Under the pieces are notes generated by a model. That model was not told the DNA's origin, searched no databases, and saw only the letters and a program-made list of their open reading frames with translations. Below are positions 48,671 through 64,000 of a stretch of DNA of 64,000 nucleotides, piece after piece. Within the stretch, counting starts at the first letter, position 1. Every line of letters begins with the position of its first letter. The translations under genes and the position numbers were made by a program. Source of the DNA: Parapristionchus giblindavisi (taxonomy: Eukaryota > Nematoda > Chromadorea > Rhabditida > Diplogasteridae); contig CALSFV010000241.1 of the NCBI GenBank assembly GCA_943737045.1, positions 558,001-622,000 of the forward strand, in the 5' to 3' direction.

Positions 48671-48752
48671 CCAATTTTCGAATACTCATTACGCACAATC
48701 TACTCTTGCAAAGCCACGAGTAGATTGTGCATAAACATTATTCGAAAATTGG
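48671..48752. repeat. 82-bp perfect-looking hairpin
   Basis: Arms ccaattttcgaata..acgcacaatctactc and gagtagattgtgc..tattcgaaaattgg pair over about 33 bp with one small bulge, with a 12-base loop (ttgcaaagccac). The size fits a microRNA-like precursor or a very small MITE. Confidence 0.75.
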
Positions 48753-48952
48753 TTTTATTTACATAATGTCTGTTTTTTAAACATTAGATCGCTAATTCCT
48801 GTTCTATCCTCATGGAAAAAACATAGATAATTGCGCCTACATATCAAGATGGCAGATTAAAGTGGAAAACGACATTTGAAAATCGGATAATTCCTGGTAA
48901 CAGCTTTAGTTAGATTAGTGACCGAATTAAAGGACATCATGGCTAATCCCAC

Positions 48953-49232
48953 TTGAAGGTGGAAATTCGCGAATTTTTGTTCAGCTAGTGAAGAGAAGCT
49001 CCCATCTGTCTACGCAGTGATTAAATTTCACAGTGGTTACCGCGATGGCTGGTTTGAAACCGCCGAGCTTTCGTATTTTCAAAAGAGCTAGTTACCTGCA
49101 ATCCATCAAATGATTCAAGCACGATTAATATGCAAATTTAGCGAGAAATAAATAGTGCGTGGTTACTAGAATAACGTTTGCCCTCGTTCTGTCTTCACAG
49201 TTTATTCACGAAAATTTTCGAGGGAAATTCGA
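48953..49232. mobile_element. Diverged copy of the tRNA-derived element
   Basis: Matches 33555-33822 in order: aaggtggaaattcgcgaat, the tRNA-like part (ggctggtttgaaaccgcc is a decayed B-box), attttcaaaagagc, aaataaatagtg and ctgtcttcacagttt..cacgaaaatttcg-type end. A further fragment starts at about 47764 (gatggagacccgcgaatg). Confidence 0.65.
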
Positions 49233-49901
49233 TGACAATTCATTCAGTTACCTATGAAAATATTGATCGCCTCTTGAAAGGAGTTTATTCGAAATTTTTT
49301 TTCTTCACTAAAATTGTGTTTACATTCATGAGGTATCGACAACACTTTGTAAGTTTGTCCTACGCGAATCCACGTGCCTCACAAGTGCACTTTTTTCCCA
49401 GGAATATCATAGAAACACTCGACACCTCTGTTATGCAAAGGCCTCTCCGTGGGCACACTCGGGACTCATTACAAATGGGGCAAAGAACGAAATATTTATA
49501 ATAATGTAACCATCTTTGCTCTCATTATTCTTCGAAATACACATATAAATAGTCAATATTCCTGGAAAATTATTGGACAATTGTACTAAATTCGTCATAA
49601 TTACTCCGGTATTCCTGTTGGTGGATACGTGTAGAGAGACAGTCATGCTCGTTTTGACTAAATACATAATGTCCCTTTGACATGACATTTCCTGCATGTC
49701 ATACGACGATCGACTACTGACTATCGTCTCTAAAGCTGACTTTGAAGCAGACAAACTGTCTAGAACTTTGGCCGAAACAGTTTTCCTCTAAATATCTACG
49801 ATAGTAATAATTAGTTACGAATAATTACTACAAAAATTTACTATTTGCTCTTCCAACTTTCAATTTGGTCAATTGATAACTGACGAGAAGTGTCGTTTAA
49901 A

Positions 49902-50021
49902 AGGTACATCCCGAGATAATTTGAAACTTTCCGCTCTTGAAACACTCTCTCGTAAACAAAGAAAGCGAGAAAGCATTGCGAGAGCGGAGAGTTTCAAATT
50001 ACCTCGGGTATGCCTTTAAGT
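49902..50021. mobile_element. CTTAAAGG-family MITE, complete
   Basis: Reads ttaaaaggtacatcccgaga at one end and tacctcgggtatgcctttaa at the other, with ctctctcgtaaacaaagaaa and agcgagaaagcattgcgaga in the centre. The best-preserved copy. Confidence 0.85.
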
Positions 50022-50135
50022 TGTGTACGTCTATTCTTCCCTTCCGCTTGGATTATCTCTTATTAGACCTATCTATTCATCGCAGACACGAATAACATAT
50101 TCGGAAGTCTTTCTAAATTGTTTAGAATCTCCTTT

Positions 50136-50150
50136 CTCTCTCTCTCTCTT

Positions 50151-50219
<69 letters not shown>

Positions 50220-50224
50220 CGCTC
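50136..50224. repeat. (CT)n microsatellite
   Basis: About 40 CT dinucleotides with rare interruptions. Confidence 0.95.
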
Positions 50225-51373
50225 TCCGGAAATGAATGAGAGACAATAGGGGCTGTGAGAGACGCAGGGAAACGGAGACATAAAAGGGGCGGAGCCTGTA
50301 GCTCAGTTTGTGTATTTTCACTTCGACCTCTCACTCAAATGAAAAGTCGCATCGTTGGTCATTGAGAGAGGCGAGACCATTGTACTATTGAGTCAACCAC
50401 GGCTTTAGAGAGGATTGAATAAAACTTATGGCATAGTTTTACAGTTGTTCATTGCTAGATGGGCTAAGAGTAGTTTCTCATTGAACATTGTATTACCTGT
50501 TGAAAACACACCTCGACTGGCATAATTCATATTCGCTCATAATTATCATTATTTTCACTGGCCTAGCGAGAGATCTCCTGCAGGATTTCGTGTGCATTGA
50601 ATAACGGGATGTTCCTCTACCTCTAATTTTAGTTCATAATCATCGTTCCGTTTCGTTGCTCTTCGTTTTGTCCCCCTGCAAACCTTCTAACCGAACGGCA
50701 CTTGCTCTGCTTTTTTTCTCATATCGCTCTCATAGCATTTTATCGCTATTGCATAGCACAGAACAAAAAATAAACCTACCGCTAGCTATCTATATTTATG
50801 TCTATACTATCACGTCTGTCTGTTTATCTCTCGTTTAGTTCCTTATACATCAAAAATCACGCAACCCATTCAGTTAGTCTAAGTAAAGTCTAGAAAAACT
50901 AATATACATGACGTTTGTTACGCCAAAATATTTTTCATCTGTGCTCGGCGATCTCGAAATTGGAAGACCACAGATTTTTTGCGTGGTACCAATAACTGTG
51001 GACACCTCTCGAGTCCCAATCTCATTTAATCTGTCTGTCTGTTTGTCAGTTGGTCTGTACGTCCCTATCTCTCTCCACGAGACCCTTGAAGACTCCCGAA
51101 AACACGACAACACCTCGCAGACTCTTCTAAGAAACCGTTGGACAGTCAACGGTGTCTTAATTTCACGCACAATTTGTTCTGTTCTCTGAAAATGAAAGTT
51201 AGAGACACATGACGCTATAGATAGTTACGAACCGTAGACCGTACGATTTATTAGATTACACTTTTCAATCCCATAACCAATATTCCTGTAAACCGTTATA
51301 ATTTAATTGATATATTGCAAGTTTCCTCGCACTCAGAGAAGTTGATCACGTTATATGTAGATATGTTCACGTT

Positions 51374-51487
51374 TAAAGGTACATCACAAGCTGATTTGAA
51401 ACTCTCCACTCTGGCTATGTTCTCTCGCAGACAAAGAAAGCGAGAGAGAGTTGTCAGAGCTTCAACTTAGCTTGGGTGTTATGGCTT
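51374..51487. mobile_element. CTTAAAGG-family MITE
   Basis: Starts ttaaaggtacatcacaagct and contains ctctcgcagacaaagaaagc. Confidence 0.8.
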
Positions 51488-51692
51488 AGGCGATTGCATG
51501 GTGAAATATGGCTGATGCTCTCCACTTCCATTTTGCGGAAGCTCCAAAAGGCGGATGTCTATTATGAAATCTGTGTGATTAATCCTTCTGATTATACCCT
51601 CTGTCCATTTCCTCATTGAGACGTAGGTGATAAGTCATGCGTAAAACTGTCATTTCGTTGCTATATTTGCTAACTAATAATTTGCATAATGT

Positions 51693-51822
51693 GAAGGTAA
51701 AAGGTAACGTTATCCCGTTATTCAAGACACACAAACTCGTGCGGGGGATCACTGCTAGGCCATTGATTATTGAATGGCAATTCAGTCTGGATCTCTTCTT
51801 CTTCGGGCCTACTGTAATATAA
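51693..51822. mobile_element. Short dispersed repeat, family 3, copy 2
   Basis: Matches 24506-24628; begins ggtaaaaggtaacgttatcc and ends tcttcttcgggcctactgta. Confidence 0.6.
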
Positions 51823-52022
51823 ATTATATATATTATAGTATGTATTCTTCTTAGAGATTTTGTCCTATGTGGAAGCTTTTGCACGAGATGTTATGCCAAC
51901 TTTTGTATCTACCAGATAAAGTGTAGTCCACGTCAAAATGTATACTTCTTCCAACAAATCTACTTTTGTTCTCAATCTCTCATATTACGCAAAACTGTCC
52001 TTATTATCATCCTCGATAGAGT

Positions 52023-52132
52023 GACAGCCCCAAGCTAATTCGAAACTCTCCACTCTGGTCATACTCTCTCACATTCTTTGTCTGCAAGAGAATGTGGCAA
52101 GAGCGGAGAGTTTCGCATTAGCTCAGTGAATT
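52023..52132. mobile_element. CTTAAAGG-family MITE, eroded ends
   Basis: Contains ccccaagctaattcgaaact, ctctccactctggtcatact and agagcggagagtttcgcatt. Confidence 0.75.
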
Positions 52133-52555
52133 CGCCCTATTTCAAAATTTTTCATTTATTATGTCTTTAGAATCATAATTCCAATTGCAACAATGCATGC
52201 ACATTCCCCTATAAAACGTGCACTCATCCAAGAATCTTCCCAGAATCGGCATTATTTGGCCCCATTCTTCCCTCTGTCTCATCGTCCAATTTAAACTTTA
52301 GGTCGCTTACTCACGCTATTTCCCCCCTTTCTCTGTCTAGTTTCGTGTCTCCTAACGATTATTCTTCCTTCTCCAGACGAGTAAATATTCTTCTCGAATA
52401 ACTTTTTTCCCGTCTTATGATGATATTTTGACCTTGCGGTGTTAGGAATCAATTCGGAAAAGCACGCATGTTCTATAGGGACAATAATTTACATATCTCC
52501 TTACGGTCATACTATTGTCAGGGTCTGCGAGAGAGGAATTATCTCAACGGATGTC

Positions 52556-52667
52556 CTTAAAGTCACACGGAGAGCTAATTTTAAACTGTCCACTCTCTCG
52601 TTTTATTTGTCTACGAGAGAGTGTTGCAAGAGCGGAGCGTCAAATCACCTCGGGTTGTACCTTTAAG
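52556..52667. mobile_element. CTTAAAGG-family MITE, complete
   Basis: Starts cttaaagtcacacggagagc and ends cctcgggttgtacctttaag. Confidence 0.85.
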
Positions 52668-54079
52668 TATGCATCGAATCATCAGGTGTTGTTCTGGTCT
52701 TTTGAAGTGCCTCCGGGTATGTGATATAAGAGCCCAATTATAATCTCCCTAACGAGACTCACTTTTCGTCTATTCACGGAAAGTCTCGAACTTTCAAGAT
52801 CCACCCCGCCCGTTTTTTTGTCCCGCCCCCTTCACACTATCGTTAGCAAAGAATTCCTTCCTCGATGAAACACTGAGCATCTCAAATTGCGGCCTCGCCT
52901 ACTGCAGCATGCACTGAATACATTTGTAGGGCCCTTTAAGACATCGAAATTCGAGTCAACAAGATGTTAACGAAGTAAGCTACTACATTTTTCTTGTAAA
53001 GAGAGCACTCCGAGACCTTTTTGACCCTTTAGCCTCGATATAATGCATTCGGTAAGGGGGAATTATTGTTAGATTCATACTTTTAGGGCTACTCCAAGCC
53101 AATTTGATATCTTGATATGTCGTTTCTGACCTCTCTCACTGTCTTTACTTGCGCCAGAGTGTTTAGAATCAACCAGTGATATGAATAAATCATTCGAAAA
53201 TCATGTATTCATCGACACGACCTTAGATTCCCCTTTAATATGCAATCAGATGTCTTATACGCACATATTTGAGCTGATTCCGAGAATCTCCTGACATCAG
53301 ACATTCGTTATTAAAAGCATTTCATAAACGGTAGCGCCTCGAACTCTCGCATCCGGTTTCTGTTTTGAGTCAACACAGGTTTCCAGGGACGTTCATTGTC
53401 AACTTAAGAATCTGGAGAAAGATTGAGAATACCTTGGTAGTATTACTATTGTCAACATTCGGCTTACTTCAGCATGAAATCGACAAACTGTCTGGCTACA
53501 TTTCAAAAGCCTGACGTGGTAGCGTAGGAGGAGTGTTTTTTTTTGACAATCGACACACTAGCGCTTATGAAACTTCACAGATTGATATTGATTTAATATA
53601 GTTTCATCATAAAATTAACTAACTCCATTATTAATCTTTCATTTTCATTCTCCTTCTAATTGTTCGCAGAAACTGTAGTTCTATTTCGAAAACAAAAAAA
53701 ATATTGTGAACAATGAAGAGATTAAAAAGGGTTCTTTAAGTCCGCATTTATTTACAGTCAAAGACGTTCGCATCCCCGTGAAATTCATGAGAAAATTAGA
53801 AAAGATTTTAATTAGTCGCCCTTTTATTTCGTCGAAACTCAGCTAGGGTATGCATGCATGACCACCCGGTGAGATGGAAAAAACAGCGGATCTTAATATT
53901 TTTGCCTTTCCCGAGACAGAATATTTCCTTTATATTAATCGAAGCCTTTATATTTATACTGTGCTCCCTTCCCTCGTCTTTCAATTTGACACTTTGATCT
54001 TTAATCGCTCCTTTTGACTACTACGCATATGTCACAGTTCCCCCCCAATTCTCTGTTTGAATTTTTGAATACGATATTG

Positions 54080-57000
54080 ATGTGCAGGTTGCGCGCGGCT
54101 CGAGACGATATGCTCAGTCTGCTGAATAATATTCGAAAGAAGGACTCGAATTGCTCACACGAACCACTGAACGAGAAGACCAAGAATCTAGTAATCACAG
54201 AGTGGAGAGGGTACGGTATTGATTATTTATTTCCCGATTACTGTAGTAAAAAATATTTTGAGGGAAACTGTGCAAATTATTGATTATAGATTACTGTATT
54301 CTTGAGTGGGACTTGATTTCTAATTTGAGATTCCCGTATTCCTGAAACATTGATGTGGGGATGTGTGTAAATTACAGTATTGACGATTGTCCAAGCTTCT
54401 AGATAACATGGTTTTCGAAACGAATAGTCGGTTTTCGTAATAGGTTGCCCGTATTTCGTCCTTTCTCCGTGTTAGAATGCAAAATGCACGCCAAAGGTGC
54501 ATTAGGTCCAGGGATAGATTGGATTGTGCAAGTACTGGATTTGGCTTGATGTAGCTCCTATCCCTAAAGCAAATTGGTGGCCTTCTTCAACAATTGGCCC
54601 GCCGATGGTCAAACCGATTGGCGAATATAACAGAAGGCCTATAAAGTTGGTATTAATTGTAATGCAGATCCGATAATTATCCCTGATTATTATTTCGCTA
54701 GTCAGGATACATTGCTAAAAAACAATAGAATTTCGACGTCAGACTCACTACAATAGCAGAACCGCCCAAAGCAGACTATACTCTCCTAACTGAAATCTAC
54801 GTGCCGCTCCACCAGGGCCTCATTGCAATCGCAATTTCCCCCTTCCTAGAATCGTCTCATCACCACACCCTCACAAACATCCGTCATTTGTGGCCACTCG
54901 ATCGGCGGCCGGGAAATAGAAAAGCTACAGCGGACGTGAGATTGCACATGGACAGGACAATTACACGCTGCAAGGACCTTAATTCGAGGAAGGGGCGAAA
55001 TTGGCTCAATGGGGAATTGGGACAGAAGGTCTCAGACTGATAAAGTGGAAATGTCTCAATGCCTAGCTCTGTTCCTCTCTCTCAATCCTTTTTGTCTCTT
55101 TTTTTTCAGATCTCTCTCTGGTTTTCAATGTCTCTCTCCATCTCTATTTCTATCTCTATCTATAAGATCTCCACATCTCGATATTTCTCTAGCCCTCTAT
55201 TCCTCTGTCCCTCTATCACTGCCTCTCTATGTCCCTCTATTTGTTTCTCTGTCTCTCTATCCACATGTCTATTATCCGTTCTCGTCCTCCTAATTGCACC
55301 CATCGTGGTTCCTGATGAGGGCACCCAAATTCCGAGAACAGCGAAACAAGAAACAACAATGAGCAGAGGGATCTTTAAAGGGTCATGTTTATTTTAAACT
55401 CTAAGCTACTGAGAGAAAGAATACACAAACAGAATGTTTCCAAGAAGTTTAGTTATCGCTCTAACAATGCTCTCTCGCTTTCTTCGTCTACGAGAGAGTG
55501 TTACCAGAGCGGAGAGTTTCAAATTAGCTCGGCGTGTGCCTTGACGTTTAGATTGCCTTGTTATTGTTCTATTCCCAGAACAATGGAGAGCTCTATGGAA
55601 TCTTTAATTGTCCTGATGCCACTGCACACCAATTATTCCAGAGCATACAGGGAATAGTATTCTTCATCTCTCATCTCTCATTAAATGACAACTTCCCATA
55701 TAGGAGCAAAAGAATCTCCAATTTTCCTACTTGTGTATTCGATTTGCTTATATACACGCTAGCATTTTCTCGAATACGGACGAGAGCCCATAGACAGAGC
55801 GGAGAGTCTGAAATTGGATCGTTGTGTTTATTTAAAAGAAATGTCCCAAGCCCATTTGAAACTAGCCGCTCTGATCATACTCTCTCACTTCATTTGTCTA
55901 CCAGAGCAGGGAGTGTAAAATTATCCTCAAACCATCATTCACATCACTCTACATGCACGCTCTCAGAAAGGAGGAAGCGCCTTTGTCTTTTTGTCTCGTT
56001 TTCCAGGAACCCGGAAAAGCTCGGATAGTTAGATTGAGGAGAGGTAGAGAGACATGGAAAGGGATGGAGAAGAAGAGGTAGAGGGAGGTTAAGACAGAGG
56101 AAGAGGAAGAGGAAGAGGAAGACAGGCAAGAATAGATTCGACTAAATAAAGACGGATGTTAGAAAATAGCGATGATGTGGCATGGACCAAATTAGCCCCT
56201 TCATAGTAATTATGAAGATTTGAGGAAGTTCTACCACAACAGAAATAGCATTGTTCCTGGTTCTCTCGTGGAAGAAAAAAAACTAGGTGAGCAATGCTCA
56301 ATGCAATTTATTCGCAGTATGGTTAGTTTTGTATTCCACTGCGGAAATTCCTCCGTAACATCCACTGCATGTTTTGTTCGAGAGCAACAAAAAGCGCGAA
56401 CAGATTTTTGGAGCGAAAAGAACGTGAATGCTTCTGTTTCACGTATTGGTACTATTAGGATGACTTTCAATAATTTATTTCTTGATCCCAGTCAAATTAT
56501 AGTGAAGATCTGTTACATACTGATGAATCTAGCCTAAAAACAGCATCTATTTTGTTGGATGAGGAACTGTTAACCGTGAATATAAAGTAATCGATCATCA
56601 TGTTATTCTATGAATTGCTCCTTTTCCCACATCTTTCTCATCCTGACGTAAGCGAAAACACAACACAAGTTAATTTGTCATCCCGTATAAACTAATAGGC
56701 CCGCCATCTTACTCTCTACTTCTTCTTCCTCTTATTCTCTATGTGTCCCTCTTTACCATGTGAAGGAGATCTTAAACTTCACTGTCACGTAACTTGTGGA
56801 AAAGACTGATGAAAAGCGTATTGGACACGTAGGGACAAGTAGTTGAGGGAATACATGAATTAAGTTACATTCATTAAAGTGACATTAAGTTGCGTGCACT
56901 ATGTCGCATGCATGAATAGAGGGACTCGCAACGCTGATGAACTGCTTACGTGTGGAAAGTAGGGACTAGCTGACGTTCGGGAGGAGTCCTTTCCACGAAC

Positions 57001-59192
57001 TTTTCCATATTCTATCCGTACTAGGGCCATTGAAGAGTCCATTCAGGGCCTTATTCATAAGGGAGAAGCTACATGATGAATAATTCTATCGTACATCGAA
57101 AAATTATTGGATCATGATTCGTTTGAACCATTCTGAATGGTTCTAGCGAAAAAAAAGGCGATTATGACCGAATAAGGCATTTTTGTTCTTATTCTTTCTT
57201 TTCATTGTTTTTATTTCACTCTAATCTAATTAGTCCGCGAGAATCATGCCAAAATATTGCGTTTTCGCAAACTTAGGTTAAAACATAATTCAAAGGAAAC
57301 GCAGAGCCGAAGGCGAAACCGGGAAATAGTCCGAAATAGTCCATCCGAATTTGAAATCTTCGGAACGATTTATTCATTTACGAATCACCATGATTTTATG
57401 AAGAAGCATTATTTTATCATGATTCTCGCGGAATAACTAGATTAGAGTGAAATAAAAACAATGAAAAGAAAGAATAAGAACAAAAATGTCTCATTCGGTC
57501 ATAATCGCTTTTGATTCGCTAGAACCATTCAGAATGGTTCAAACGAATCATGATCCAATAATTTTTCGATGTACGATATGATATTATGGAACATGGTATA
57601 CCGTCAAATATTGAAAATCACGTATGAGTCGACTCTTGAAAGAACGCTCTGTCAGTGGAAAAAGTGAGAGTTGGAGCGGAGAGTTGGATATAATCTCGAG
57701 GTGTTCCTTTAAGGGCCCCAAAACAGTCAAATATCATTTCCATTTCAGTATTCTCGGTCACAATTCTCAATTGTTCGAGCTTGCATGGTTGCGATCGTCC
57801 GGCCGTAGTGCATCTATTAAAGTTTGTGATCTTTGATCTTTGATCTTTGATCTTTGAACTTTCATATCTGATCTTTGATCTTTGATCTCTGATATCTGAA
57901 CCATAATCTTTCCAGAAGACCTTCCGATCGTCCGATGCCTCTGACGCGGACACCACCAAGATTGGCTTCACCGAACTCTCGGCCGTCATTCAGAACTTCT
58001 TCAATAAAATTGTAAGTTGTTGATCTATCGGTGGCGACGTTTACTAAATCTCAGAACGTCATAGGCGCACCTGCAACACAACCTATTTACATTCGTTTCA
58101 GATTCTCGTGCAGCAATTAGATGAGACGCAGATGCGTATTACCTGTGAGGCATTAGGTATATTTAAAATAAATTAAAATATATGTTAAGAATTAAATAAA
58201 TTTCGATAATGTTCAGGAGCCCGACATTGTGATTTCGTCTCGCGTGGTTTCAACTCCGCATTTTGGGATGTCTTTCTGGTCAGCATTCCTCATGTATAAA
58301 AACATATAAACAAAGACTGTAAATTTTCCATTTGTTTTATTTGCAAACAGCTATATCGATAACAATGAAATACTACCAAAAGAAAAATGACGTGGTAGAT
58401 CAGAAAAAGCATGTGTGAACTTTACTAATTGATCATTTGATCGTCTAGCCACCATTATCTATTCCCTAGTGTAGGCATAATGAGTCGCGTGGTGAGATTT
58501 GGTCTATTTCCCAGTATAAATATGAATAGAAATAATTACATGCTAACAAAAGTATAACATTCATAAAAATCATATTTAAAAACCTTCATAAGAAATCATC
58601 ATCATAATAAAAATCACGCAAAATTAAATCACTTACCACAATGTAAATATACTTATAGGAATTTATTAAATAAGAAACAAGGCGATTTATTAAATATTAC
58701 TATAAGTGTAGGTCTGCATGGGTGAGGTTCTCAACGAAACACTCATAACGTACACAAACGATGCTGGAAGACGGGCTGAGATCAGCATGGCATGCGAGGT
58801 AAACAATCAGTATAGGTATTGAACGGTGGCAAGGCGGAGGCGTTTGCCAAAAATCTTGTGACGTCACTCTTTTCGGCAAACAGTTTTCCACCGTTCATGG
58901 AAAAATTGATTTAAATATGGGCAAACCTAATTAACTGATTGAATGTAACTATTTCATCTAAAAAAATGTCACAAGCGAATGAAGAGAAATGTGTGACGAA
59001 GTTCTCGTCCTTCTTCTATGACTATATTCCGTCAGAAAATTATACTCTATTCTCAAAAATCGATATATCGATCCATAAATGAAACAATTCTTGCAGCGTA
59101 TGTTCGCGACAACGGTTCACTATATGCGCACCGGGTATCAGGAGAGACGACGTCGCGACGGACGTACCGAGAAAGTCGGAAGTCCCATGTGA
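54080..59192 (+). CDS. Globin (nematode type), one N-terminal exon not located
   Basis: Exons: 54080-54210 (tentative start), 57749-57821, 57916-58011, 58102-58156, 58217-58278, 58712-58798 and 59097-59192 (stop TGA). All quoted junction phases agree. Assignment rests on the C-terminal half: LDETQMRITCEALGARHCDF with the proximal-type His (F8) in GARH, then SRGFNSAFWDVF (G helix) and RMFATTVHYMRTGYQERRRR (H helix). The first exon carries an A-helix-like EPLNEKTKNLVITEW after an N-terminal extension. The exon ILGHNSQLFELAW resembles the B/C-helix segment IF..NP.LKELF. A B-helix exon (phase 2-2) is probably missing between 54210 and 57749. No obvious distal His is seen in KTFRSSDASDADTTKIGF. 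Globins bind haem and oxygen or act as redox sensors. Confidence 0.72.
55446..55546. mobile_element. CTTAAAGG-family MITE in globin intron
   Basis: Contains tcgctctaacaatgctctct, gtctacgagagagtgttacc and ends ctcggcgtgtgcc. Confidence 0.75.
55790..55930. mobile_element. Two abutting CTTAAAGG-family MITE fragments
   Basis: One half-copy (agcggagagtctgaaattgg) is followed by another (tcccaagcccatttgaaact, actctctcacttcatttgtc). Confidence 0.6.
57088..57578. mobile_element. Foldback element in globin intron
   Basis: Ends atcgtacatcgaaaaattat and its reverse complement. The arms (about 57088-57250 and about 57415-57578) match over some 160 bp, including an internal palindrome gaaccattctgaatggttc. 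The spacer has no gene. Confidence 0.85.
57636..57713. mobile_element. CTTAAAGG-family MITE, half
   Basis: Ends ctcgaggtgttcctttaagg; the other terminus is lost. Confidence 0.65.
57829..57900. repeat. (TTTGATC)n heptamer array
   Basis: A run of gatctttgatctttgatctt units fills most of the short intron between globin exons at 57821 and 57916. Confidence 0.9.
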
Positions 59193-59602
59193 TCATTGGA
59201 CTTTGATCTTTGATCTTTGAACTTTGAACTCTCCACAACAACTAATCAATAATGTGTACCATAATAATGACTGATCTCTAAAATACAGCTATTCGAATGT
59301 TTGAACTTTAAACTATGATCAATATAGTTTGATCTCGTCATCACTTATTTCTACTATTTCGTTAATTTATGAATTCATTGTAATTCTTCCCTGATCAATA
59401 ATTTTCATCTTTCTACATGCTCTTTTTTCTTTCTTGTGCACTTTATGATAAAACTTATTTTCGTCTTCCTATATAAATCGGAGTAAATCGGAGAAAAAGC
59501 ATTTATCTCAACGATCGCATATGGTAAACAAATTGAGCCCGAAATGCAACAAAAATAGACGATATGCGATAAATGTATGTGTAAAATGATGATGACGACA
59601 AG

Positions 59603-63433
<3,831 letters not shown>

Positions 63434-63751
63434 TCCTCTAGAAGATTTTGAAGAAATCGCAGAGCATCCACTGAATATTTAGCAAATACTTATTTTAACT
63501 CAGCAATAATTGTTTATTAATCGATATGAATGCATCGTTACATTCGCTTTACGTTCGTAAAAAAACGCTTTACGTTTTTAACCTCCGCCATAACGACGGA
63601 GACGCGGAGGAGGTGGTTGCGATGTAGGTACGTAAGGCAAATGAAACGATGCATAAAGCAAGCAAACAATAGTAAACAACGTTTTTTAAAGAACGCAATG
63701 ATTTCATAAATGAAACATGATTAGCAAAATTCAAAATTAGCAAAAATGAAA
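63434..63751. other. Non-coding interval upstream of kinase
   Basis: Holds a possible in-frame N-terminal extension just upstream of 63433 (GCSAISSKSSRG before MDKI), preceded by a TATTCAG-like acceptor; an additional first exon may lie outside the window. Confidence 0.35.
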
Positions 63752-63823
63752 GCCCACGGCCGGGATCGAACCGACAATCTTCTGATTAGAAGTCAGACGC
63801 CTTATCCATTAGGCCACGCGGGC
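63752..63823 (-). tRNA. tRNA-Arg (TCT anticodon)
   Basis: The 72-nt minus-strand cloverleaf has acceptor GCCCGCG/CGTGGGC, D-arm with TGGCCTAATGGA, anticodon arm TCTGA-CTTCTAA-TCAGA and T-arm GTCGGTTCGATCCCGGC. All stems pair. Confidence 0.95.
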
Positions 63824-64000
63824 AGTTGGTGGTCATACTACTAGTGCTATTAAGAGGGACAAGAGGTGTGCTCTCTTAATAAGTGAAACCAAAGAGGGGG
63901 TGTACAATAAAACTCTTTATATGGTGCATTATCACCATTGTTACCCATCCGATTACTAATTAATTAGTAATTTCGTTCTTCAAACAGAAAATGATATGGG

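Larger units (their letters stand above)
37629..54000. other. Gene-poor, MITE-rich interval
   Basis: Over 16 kb I found no exon chain with protein support. The interval holds the MITE copies, hairpins and inverted repeats listed separately. Its remaining ORFs are short and lack recognisable domains; unrecognised single exons cannot be excluded. Confidence 0.5.

Noticed and set aside
50069..50334. Arg-Glu repeat ORFs
   Set aside because: Antisense readings of the (CT)n microsatellite.

Overview
This is a eukaryotic genomic window, most likely from a free-living or insect-associated nematode. The basis is short multi-exon genes with TTTTCAG-type 3' splice sites and small introns, a tropomyosin locus with the LEV-11 protein sequence and architecture, nematode-style CYP4-clan P450 and globin genes, and dense MITE-like repeats. 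A diplogastrid such as Pristionchus is possible, but that is inference. All coding models below were built by hand from ORF fragments, splice signals and exon phase; every exon junction quoted keeps the reading frame.

Layout. 1-1.5 kb: a foldback repeat carrying tRNA-like sequence in both arms. 1.8-3.4 kb: a decayed, chimeric LINE (non-LTR reverse transcriptase). 3.7-9.2 kb (+): an unrecognised Pro/Ser/Arg-rich multi-exon gene, probably nuclear, with a tandemly duplicated first visible exon and two alternative 3' ends. 9.2-10.7 kb: intergenic. 10.7-21.0 kb (-): the complete tropomyosin gene (lev-11 orthologue), with two promoters, a mutually exclusive exon pair, an exon trio, a second pair, and three alternative last exons. 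21-26.4 kb: purine/pyrimidine-rich intergenic DNA. 26.4-31.4 kb (-): a 13-exon cytochrome P450 (CYP4 clan) with a 2.3-kb foldback transposon in one intron and a 1.5-kb inverted-repeat element lying just before its start codon. 32.9-54 kb: a gene-poor tract of MITEs, hairpins, a full-length but dead DD34D mariner (36.4-37.6 kb) and tRNA-derived elements. 54.1-59.2 kb (+): a globin gene. 59.6-63.4 kb (-): an SH3-SH2-tyrosine kinase gene, convergent with the globin and hosting a tRNA-Ser in an SH3 intron. 63.75 kb (-): tRNA-Arg.

A short MITE family (about 110-120 bp, termini resembling CTTAAAGGTACACCCCGAG) occurs at least 16 times, mostly after 40 kb. One copy appears to supply the 3' splice site of the kinase SH2 exon. 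The genes do not form an operon or one pathway; they are muscle/cytoskeletal, detoxification or lipid, haem-protein and signalling genes in a repeat-rich stretch.
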